Source of the DNA: Marasmius tenuissimus | Taxonomy: Eukaryota > Basidiomycota > Agaricomycetes > Agaricales > Marasmiaceae | NCBI GenBank assembly: GCA_029532415.1 | Contig: JAQOTA010000033.1 | Span: forward strand, 248,001-312,000 | Direction of reading: 5' to 3' | DNA length: 64,000 nt | Part shown: positions 56,082 through 64,000 of the stretch, one piece after another | Layout: each line of letters starts with the position of its first letter | Position numbering within the stretch: position 1 is the first letter of the stretch | Program-made: the position numbers and the translations under genes | Notes under the pieces: model-generated | What the model was told of the DNA's origin: nothing | The model's database searches: none | What the model saw: the letters and a program-made list of their open reading frames with translations, nothing else

Positions 56082-57608
56082 ATGACTTCCACCGGCACAA
56101 CTCTCCAGGTGCTCAATCAAGGCTCTGCTGAACATGAATACAATTTCGGAATACTACTCCCAATTCTTGCTACATCGGTGAGTGCGCATGGTTCACGGGT
56201 TTCACGTTAGTTCACGCATTCTAGGTCCACCTATTCCTCTACGGTTTCAACGTCCTTCTATTTCGGATTGGTCTTGTAGTCTTGAGAAAGCGCGAGCGAG
56301 AAAAAGATGGCGGAAACCGGTTTTTTCGATTCTCCCTCATCTCTCTTTTTGTCTTGTCATCCCTCAGCGTCCCCATAAACCTGACATCAGACATTATCAA
56401 CACTAGGCACGCTTTCTGTGCTATTTCGGGGCTGAAGTGTACACTTCGGGTTATGGTTGCCCAGAACGTCTTGCAGTGAGTGTGTTATGGATGTTTAACC
56501 CAAGCGTGCTCTTTACTAATGCGAAGCTCCGTAGAGTCTGCAGTTTTGTGATTCTGTGGGCAATGAGGTGAGCTTAAGGCTGGTTACATATATCCTATAA
56601 TCTCACTTGGTGATTCTAACTGGTTATTGGACTAAAAGCCTCATTGTGGATAGGATCTTGGTGAGTTGTCTTCAAGACCTTGGGGGTTCTAGTTTTGATC
56701 GAATCATCCTTTGGATCTGGAGGTGTTTCGATGTGTTGTCATTTGCGGGTGGCGGAGAAAGAGAAATGCAGCTGCGTTATTTATCCTCTGCCTTGTGTTA
56801 GAGAGTGAGGCCTTTCCCCCGGGACGACGTCGCACGTATGTGTTTCTGACTTGGTTGTTTGAACAAGCCTCGGCAGTTGTTTCGGCAATAACTTCCAGGG
56901 AGATTCAATTTTCATCGGACATGAATCTATCCGTGAACAAAACGCTGGACTCATCGCCACACGCCGTCGCAGGGAGAGTTTTGGAAATCGCCGGCGTGGG
57001 ATTTATAGTGCTTCATGTTCTAATGGATGGATTCTTGACATCAGTCATTGGTAACTTTGTTCCTTTCCTCGAGCGACCTGGTATACGTCTAACATATGGT
57101 CTTCGAAAGCACGTAAAATCCTGGCACAGCGTCCGAGGGTATTATCGACAAGCACTTCGGACCGACTTCGAACCATTTCGGTACTTCTGTGAGTGTTCGA
57201 TTGCGAACCCAGGTGTCCTCGTAATTCATTTCTGATCTGAGTCTTGGATCAGGATCGAATCGTGTTTGATCTACCTCATCGCGTGGATTGTGTACATTGC
57301 TTGCGCCCTCGCCAGGTTACCCAACTTATTAGTTGTGCAGTCTTGCCTGATGCAGGTCGCAGTGAGTCTTCACGACATCTATTTTACGTTAGAGAGCTAA
57401 TTCTCCTGCTCCTTACGCTGTTCAGGGGATTGCACCGACGCTTCTGATTGTACGGGCGAATGCCCACAATGAAGAAACACAAAGCTCCGAGGATCGTCTG
57501 AGCTTCAATCTTACATCTGGAGTCCACACGACCACCTCAATCACGGAAAATATTGCGCTAGATATCATGGAGGAAAGCTCCACAAAACTGAGTGCTTCCA
57601 GAGTATGA
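56082..57608 (+). CDS. Fungal seven-helix membrane protein, 9-exon family, copy 2
   Basis: Nine exons give 342 aa: 56082-56177, 56225-56475, 56544-56567, 56639-56660, 56723-56804, 56868-57050, 57110-57188, 57253-57361 and 57426-57608. Motifs parallel copy 1: FGILLPILATS|VHLFLYGFNVLLFRIGL, VPINLTSDIINTRHAF, HFVILWAMSLIVDRIL, VFRCVVICGWRRKR, AGVGFIVLHVLMDGFLTSVI, ARKILAQRPR, IESCLIYLIAWIVYIACALA, GIAPTLLIVRANA. Loop 2 contains RKREREKDGG. The tail differs from copy 1 and is Ser/Thr-rich. Exon 3 must use the CTGCAG acceptor rather than the CCGTAG 9 bp upstream to keep alignment. Predicted integral membrane protein, function unknown. All frames are open. Confidence 0.84.
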
Positions 57609-58419
57609 TTATCGGGCGGGTTGTAGTAACATGTATAAAGTTCCTTCGAACGAACCTCTTTAGGTACTCCTTAGGTATAGTCGGTTCCCTACCATCGTAA
57701 TATAAAGGTAAAGCTAACTAATCATCGTCATTATGCGAGCAATAATTGAACTATACTGTACCACAAGCACGACAAAACTTCTACCATAACTCGTCCTCTT
57801 GCATGGAGATAATTGTATCGCGGCGCGAGCAATCAGCGAGTCTCGGCTTAGCGAATAAATCCGTCTCCTTGCAAGCCGTCGCAGCTATAGCGTTCCTCAC
57901 CTCAGCACACCGTCACAATCAGTCAGAGCGAAGTTTCGGGTAGATTATCCCAAAGTCATATCCATCAACTCCGATCTTAGCACCTCTGTGTACACCCCAA
58001 TGGTTTCTTACACAGGGAAATGATGATGCTGGTGGGACTGAGGGTAAGATCTGCGAAGATCTACGAGAATTTACTGCTCTGGCTGTGCTAAGAGTCTCAT
58101 GCTTCTTCTCTGACTCCGGGCTGCATCTGAGGTGGGAGTAGGCTTACCAGAATTATCTATTCAATAGCGTTTCAGGGCACGTGTACTTACTTCTGGCTAA
58201 AACGTCTTTGGTAAATGTAGTAATTGCACAGCTCGACCTCGTAGGACCTTGTCAGTTACATGACAATTATTTTTATTTGATCTAGAAGCTTCACTCCGTG
58301 CAACTGCCTTTCGGTATCAGTCGGGCACTATTTTTGGTGGGACACACGCCAATGACAGAATCACATTTCACTGTCAAGGGAGTTTCGGACATCAGGACAT
58401 AAGGCTCTGCGGGTATTAA
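57609..58419. other. No gene recognised
   Basis: Short Ala/Ser-rich frame at 57746-57943 and little else. No repeat recognised. Confidence 0.4.
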
Positions 58420-58620
58420 CCTGCTCGCGAATGGATAGATGCTCCCGTTTTCGAGGAACTTGTCATAGAATACGAGAGAAAACTTCGTGAGGGACAAGAG
58501 TTTCCCGTTCATTCCTTCACGAGCGATTTGATCGCATCCGGCTTCATCAACAACCTCTTCTCATGCTGCATTATATCGAAGTTGAGCTCCTGGACAATTT
58601 TCCGAGTGTCAGGTGCTCTG
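58420..58620. pseudogene. Rearranged fragments related to the F-box remnant at 62.6-63.1 kb
   Basis: The block 58498-58620 (containing ACGAGCGATTTGATCGCATC and GTCAGGTGCTCTGAGCCC) resembles 62782-62925 in the same orientation. The adjoining block 58420-58498 resembles 62940-63030 only when read on the minus strand (VFYDKFLENGSIYPF against VFYGKKFLAISSTSGSIY). The two pieces are therefore inverted relative to each other here. No F-box exon is present. Confidence 0.45.
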
Positions 58621-59118
58621 AGCCCAGTGGCAATCAAAGGCACCGGTTAACGAGCTGAACGAACCCCTCGAAGTTTAGACCGATTATAAAAATGTAAATT
58701 CTCAAATAGGCGCTCCGTCGAGGTGTATTCTATGTCCCTTGTTTCAAAACGACTGTGGGTTCCGATCAAGATTGATTGGTTTCCCAGCTTATCCACGGTG
58801 GCGCCAGCGACCCACCCTCCCGTGCCCTCATTTCGAGGGTTCTCGCTTATCTAGACGATCAATCCCTAAGGATTATCAGGGCATTGGACACCACAGAAAC
58901 CAGGTCATGTTTGAGACGTTTCCCACCAGGAAATTCTGTGAAAACTCTCGGATAGCGTCCGGACCCAATCGGGTAACATCCGTGCGTGTGAAATCGCCGA
59001 AAACGCTTTGAAACCGACCTAAGTCTTCGAGTGATATTTGGATGATTAGTCCTATATAATATAAGGAGCTAAACATTATCTTCGAGCGAACCTCGTAGCC
59101 CTCGTCTCCCAAACACCA
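58621..59118. other. No gene; upstream region of the third 7TM copy
   Basis: Only short frames. CCTATATAAT at 59051-59060 is a TATA-like box about 60 bp before the ATG at 59119. Confidence 0.4.
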
Positions 59119-60555
59119 ATGTCTCCAACTACTAACTTCAAAGTGCCGGACCTACATACCTTCGAAAATCAGTATATTTCCGGGATACTGTTCCCAGCCA
59201 TTGCCACATCGGTAAGCGCGGTTAGTTTTGGCGTTCATAGTGGCTCACAAAGTCTAGGTGCATCTGTTCCTCTACGGCTTTCAATGTCTTTTTGTTTCGG
59301 GTCGATCTCGCAGTTTTGAGAAGGCGCAAGCAGGAGAAAGACAGAGGAAACCGGATGTTTAAAATGTCACTTGTCTCTCTCTCTTCGTTCTTTCTTCCGT
59401 CAACGTCCCGACAAACCTGATATGGAGCATCATCACCACGAGACTTGCGGTCTGTTTGATCTCGAAGCTGAGATGTGTACGAGGAATCTTTGAGGCTCAG
59501 AGAGCTTTACAGTAAGTGCGAGTTGAGTCTTGAAACCAAGCATATCAGTTTTCATTGCCTAATATCAAACCCGCAGTCTTTGTAATACCTTGAGCTTGCT
59601 GGGAATGAGGTGAGCTCCAGTGGGATCGTTTGTGACGATTCTGATAGGTTGTTGCATTGACAGCCTCATTGGGAATGGTATATTGGTGAGTTGTGTCGCA
59701 AAAACTCTGACTGCGATTCAATTTCAAGCTGAGTTGGAAGGTGTTTCGTTGTATTCATATCTGTGGGTGGAGAAAGAGAAGAGACGCGGTGGTATTGATC
59801 ATTTCCTGTCTCATATTAGATGGTAAGAAGCCTTCGAGAGGTTTTGGCTCAAGTGGAGTAATACTTACCGTCGTTGTCTCATTTGACAGTTTCGATAGGG
59901 GTCTGCGCAATATGTGCTAGGCAGTTTCAGATCTCGTCTGGCATGCTGTCAATCGATCCCTTCGCACGTTCAATGGAGTTCGTAAAGATGATACTTGCAT
60001 CACTTCATGTTCTAATGGATATGTTTTTGACGCTTGCCATTAGTGAGTTTATTCTTTACCGCGGTGAGTACGTGCTCAATCGAGGATTTGTTAGCCCGTA
60101 AAATCCTTTTCGGAACCCGCCGGACAGTGCTGACGAACACACCAGAGCGATACCGGACTCTTGCCTTGCTTTTGTGAGTATTGTCGATACCTATAGATCC
60201 CTCTCGTTCCCGCCTGAGCTTCTCCTTGTACCAGGGTCGAGTCCTGTTTACTCTACCACATTGCGTGGATCGAGTTCATTGTCTGTGGCGTGTGCAATAT
60301 ACCTAACTTGGCAGCGTTGGAATATGTTCTGACTCAAGTCGTGGTTCGTACCGGACGTCATATATCATATCTTGCCGCGAGAACTGATTTTTGTCTGTCT
60401 CTGTCTGTCAGGGAATTGCCCCTACCCTCTCGATTGTGCGGGCGAACGTGCAAACTTGCTCGACCTATTGTGAAGCTCCGATGACGATCTCGGTTGAGCA
60501 AGATATCATCCCAGATGTCGTGCAGGATCCCCTTGATAACGTTTGCAGAGTGTGA
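59119..60555 (+). pseudogene. Fungal seven-helix membrane protein, 9-exon family, copy 3, frameshifted
   Basis: Same nine-exon plan as copies 1 and 2: 59119-59211, 59258-59511, 59577-59609, 59664-59685, 59741-59822, 59890-60042, 60095-60173, 60235-60343 and 60412-60555. Exons 1 and 3-9 are open and aligned: FPAIATS, VFRCIHICGWRKRR, SLHVLMDMFLTLAI, TRKILFGTRR, VESCLLYHIAW, GIAPTLSIVRANV. Exon 2 carries an extra base after VHLFLYGFQCLF and two extra bases after MSLVSL. Together they restore the frame, but the segment between them is misread and meets TAA in the original frame. Exon 2 is thus 254 bp against 251 in the others. The gene is either newly dead or affected by sequence errors. Confidence 0.75.
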
Positions 60556-62611
60556 TTGACCATCTAGTCTAAAGTTCATGGTTGATACATCGAGCATACT
60601 TTCAACAGACCTTATGGGCGGAGAGGTTAAAGAGACAATGTTAGCTGAGGCCAAAGCTCATTGGAAGTATCTTGATTTGCGGCGAGGAACGAGATGAAGG
60701 GAGTGGTACTGCATACCTGAACCTATCGGCGGGCCTGTATGGCCTCTACGAAGGAGTTATTCCAGATAGACCCTCCATGGTGTCTTCATCTCGCTGCCCT
60801 CGATTTAGGGATCTGAAGCTTCTAAAGCCAGCAGCCTGTGGAAAGCAGACGAGGTTGGGCGTCAATGTCAAAAAGGTTTTCTTTCCGGCAAACGACTACA
60901 GCCAGCCCTTCTATCTTTACTCCAGCACTCCGAAGACCGTTCCTCCCTACCGACCTCCCTGCTCGAATGAACGTGTAAGGAGAGTGACGATGCAGTGAGC
61001 GGAGCCAATAGATGTACGTCGGTGCTACAACTGAGTGGCGAGCGTGGTATTGTCTTCGAGTACAGGTTTAGGTTTCATAACTGACCATTCCTTTGGATTA
61101 CAAGTGCTCTCTACAGTACGAAGAGTTAGTTGAAAGTCTAACTCGAGGAATACGTGGACAACACCCACCCAAATATATGCTATAATAGCTCCTCGACGGC
61201 AGGCCTGATGCATTCGGGAGAAAGCGGATGTGTGACATGAGTAGGAATGATATCCACACAAATCGTAGATCTAAAACCGTGGACTCGGAGGGTCCGTCAG
61301 CAATGCACAAGGTGAGATGAGACATCGGTTTGGTCTATCATCGCACCCGTAACAAACAAGACCGGCGCAGGATCATGGGACAGGACGGCGAAAGCCGGAG
61401 CGGCAGATATGCAGGCTGTAGATGCAATGACGACACGGCATTGAACACACCCCCAACACCCCGAGGAAAGGGAAGCCACTTCTCCCACTAAAAGTACCGC
61501 GCAGAAGTCTAACCCAACGGAGGACGTGGGCGCCTAGTCCTATCCTGCCATCTCGTTCTTCAACGTTCGTCTCAACGGGTAGACGTTGGGGTGCAAATGC
61601 GAGGTTCCGTTCCCATCCTGCTCTAGAGGTGGAGAGCGCTCGTCTGAGTGCCGTCTCGAGTGAGATATTCGATGACAATAGGGAACTGGCGGGGTGGCTG
61701 TGCAGCAAGGCCAACGAGAACACCTGTGGGGAGAATGATGGATCTGGGCTCTGCAGCGAGACCCAAAGGGAAGAGGGGGAGATACAGTTGATCATTGGGG
61801 TCAAAGTAAGACATTGTGACCGAGATCTGGCAGCTGGCCGGCGGAATCCGCTTGTTCTCCAGCATAGAAGACATACTGGAGCACAATGGTCGTTCGCCAT
61901 GCGTACCTGAGGTACTCCATCCCAGAGTCGAAGCTGGGTGTCATAAACGTCGGGATCGCCCCGACTATTCGAATGTACGTGAGTGGTAATTCGTAGCAAT
62001 GCGAGGTGGTCTCTGATGACCTTCATATGCGGGGAAGGAGAGGCATTGGTAGCGAGTACCAATGCTGGTGACCTGAAGAACGTGGGGATAGACGTTCGTG
62101 CGCCAGAAACGGGCTATTTACCGGTGCACCATTGTGAAAGAGCTCGTTCAAGGTTTTCCTTGATCATCACAAAGGCCCGATATGACGAGGAAGCAAAAAT
62201 GGCTGCGTCTGATGCTTCGAAGAGATCCTACCAACGATCGTGAGCTCATCTCCAGTAAGTAAATAGTGGCGGGGGAGGGACGTACCATGTGCAAGTTCCA
62301 AGCTGCGATGCTCGAGGTTCCACTCTACTGTTCATCCGCTCCGTTGTTCCTCGCCACTAACCGCGTTCTCTTCGAAACAGCTGGGCCAAGAGCGAGTCGG
62401 ATTTTCTCCTCTTTTTGCTCATATCGTGGAACAGACCTCAGAAAATATAGACTAGCCAAGGGCGATGAAGCTACGGCCACTCGAGACCCAGTCGTGAGGT
62501 AGACGAAAGCAAAAGGCAAGGGTTGAAAATGTCACATCACGAGCATGCGTAACACCTTGTCACTTCCGGATCACGACCACGTGGGCCAAGCGAAGCTGAC
62601 CATCTACCACC
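60556..62611. other. No confident gene; long overlapping minus-strand frames
   Basis: A 229-codon minus frame (62062-61373) overlaps an 87-codon minus frame (61886-61623) and others downstream to 61025. They contain no recognisable motif, and frames do not join through convincing splice sites. A coding gene here is possible but unproven. A 108-codon plus frame at 60672-60998 is likewise unsupported. Confidence 0.3.
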
Positions 62612-63162
62612 ATGATCAACGGCAATCTCAACGACAGAGTACCGTTCGAAGCCTTGGAGTCGATCCTCAGCGCCGTAGATCTTGGCTCTATGCCATCTTG
62701 CACCCTTGTTTGCCGGTCCTGGCTATCCATTTGCCGCCCTCATTTATCCAGGCATCTCATTCTCGATATCAGATCGTGAGTGACGGGAATTTTCCGTCCA
62801 TGTCCATTACGAGCGATTCGATGACATCGGGCTCGACTACCGGTTGTTCCCTGTGGTGCATTATCTTGATGGTAAACTCCTGAAAAAAAATTTGCTGAAT
62901 GTCAGGTGTTCTGATCCCAGGATTGAAACAAGGTCGAGGAGCTTTTCTGGTAAAACTTTCTATCGTATTCTATGGCAAAAAGTTCCTCGCTATTAGTAGC
63001 ACGAGCGGCAGCATTTACACAACCTTCAACACCGTTTTCAATCATATCCACGAACTCGAGATGCAGACGTTGTATGAGGAACCCATGAGCTTAGTCGGCT
63101 TTATACGTTCGTTCCCACATCAACTAAGGAAATACTCTATAATCGTTCGGCTATTCCATTGA
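62612..63162 (+). pseudogene. F-box gene remnant
   Basis: Exon 1 (62612-62775) reads MINGNLNDRVPFEALESILS ... SCTLVCRSWLSICRPHLSRH, a good F-box (L/P-F-E-...-I...-L-..V-C-R-x-W). It ends at a GTGAGT donor. Downstream, after a CAG acceptor near 62925, frames RCSDPRIETRSRSFSGKTF and LSIVFYGKKFLAISSTSGSI resemble the start of a ligand-binding region. They lie in different frames and the first soon meets TAG. F-box proteins link substrates to SCF ubiquitin ligases; here the product would be truncated. Confidence 0.55.
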
Positions 63163-63420
63163 GCTCAAGCTTATGAATCAGAAGAACGCTGTCCGACGCG
63201 AGATTGTCACTTATTCTCGATCTGGGTTATTGCATACCAGCGCCTCTACAGTAGACTCTACTCTAAATATTTGGTGACAGCGGCGCAAAAGCGCTGATGT
63301 AGTCATGCGACCTTGAGATGTTCAATTGATTTCGATACAACGCCTCATATCAGCTTTGTATTTGCCTGGTACATATAAAGGTTTGTCTCGTGAGGACTTC
63401 CATCACCGGTACACCACGCG

Positions 63421-64000
63421 ATGGCGAGTCAGACTTGCTTCCCTGATGCGCAGAATTTCTCTATCAACAGCGCGAACTTCAATCAAGTATCCGGAGACAA
63501 GTACAACTACTATCACCAGATACCTCATGAAAACGAGACACGTACCTACTACCGAGTTTGACGATGTGAGCCGTTATCTTCTTGAACGATCAATCAGACA
63601 GATATCTAATTCGGTATGTAGTTCAAGCAAATCACGCGTGGCGAAATTTGCAGGCTTCAGAATGTGTGCCAACTTCGTGATCACTCGGAAAATTGTCATT
63701 GTCCGACACGGGAGGAGCACTTGTGCCCACCCAGAGTGGTCAGGACGATCTGCACGGCCAAGGTGCTAGTAACTGGAATGGGCAAGATTACAGCGGTAAC
63801 ATATAGTGGACCAAGTGCACGGGGAGAACGTTTTTTATTTCGTCCGGTCAGCTCAAATTTGAGCTCAAGCTGCTTATCAACAGGCATTTATCGAGGAATT
63901 TCGGAAACTTTCGAGACGACTGTACGTTGATTTGAACTATAAACTTGTTTGAATATCCAAGGTTCTTCAGGTCGTCTGAAGCAGCCCAAGTATTTGCTAT
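63421..64000 (+). CDS. 5' part of a gene with the mushroom 'FPxAxxFxI...F..V.GD' N-terminus (runs off the window)
   Basis: The ATG at 63421 (TATA-like ACATATAAAG about 50 bp upstream) begins MASQTCFPDAQNFSINSANF and continues to NQVSGDKYNYYHQ. This is an N-terminal motif I know from many Agaricomycete multi-domain proteins, including NACHT and kinase-like ones. A second block, EFDDVSRYLLERSIRQISNS, is joined by a GTATGT intron to NVCQLRDHSENCHCPTRE. RVVRTICTAKVL and ITAVTYSGPSARG follow, all typical of the same N-terminal region. Between the first and second blocks the frame shifts by one base (TYYRV then stop). Either the gene is damaged or an intron starting GTATCC at about 63486 removes the first motif. 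The downstream domains lie outside the window. Confidence 0.5.

Noticed and set aside
61373..62062. 229-codon minus-strand open frame
   Set aside because: Other minus frames are also open across part of it and no motif or exon chain emerges. Left as an unresolved gap rather than a gene.

Overview
The window reads as nuclear DNA of a mushroom-forming basidiomycete (Agaricomycetes). Genes are broken by many short introns of about 50-65 bp, some coding exons are only 6-24 bp long, and the protein families seen are typical of that class: DUF6533-type seven-helix proteins, other fungal 7TM families, a MYND-finger protein, a GH78-like glycosidase, cytochrome P450 and F-box remnants. All splice models were built by eye from GT-AG or GC-AG sites, reading-frame continuity and comparison between paralogues inside the window. 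No database search was possible.

Layout. 1-5.4 kb: a split tRNA-Pro(UGG), an 11-exon secreted GH78-like enzyme and a two-finger C2H2 protein. 7.3-10.6 kb: a P450 5' relic and two members (one dead, one intact) of a small single-pass membrane family ('family 1') with a conserved C-terminal motif. 11-16.4 kb: gene-poor DNA with a dispersed repeat present twice. 16.7-18.6 kb: a broken P450 with foreign-looking DNA inside it. 20.6-25.8 kb: a decayed member of a second membrane family ('family 2', Cys-rich ectodomain, Ser/Thr stalk, TM, RHVDAGP tail), the third family-1 gene (intact, GC-AG intron) and a family-2 tail relic. 26.9-28.2 kb: a decayed 7TM gene. 32.8-46.5 kb: three intact DUF6533-type genes sharing one 13-exon plan with a 10-bp microexon, with the intact family-2 gene, a DUF6534-like relic and a 408-bp hAT-type MITE between or beside them. 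47.8-60.6 kb: relics, a C28 run, three paralogous 9-exon 7TM genes (two intact, one frameshifted) and an intact MYND gene lying between the first two. 62.6-64 kb: an F-box remnant, and the start of a gene with the N-terminal motif common in multi-domain mushroom proteins; it runs off the window.

The genes do not form a biosynthetic pathway. What unites the region is repeated duplication and decay of surface and receptor-like membrane protein genes. I count about ten intact protein genes plus one partial gene, and about ten recognisable dead copies. Long stretches without a gene are listed with what little they show.
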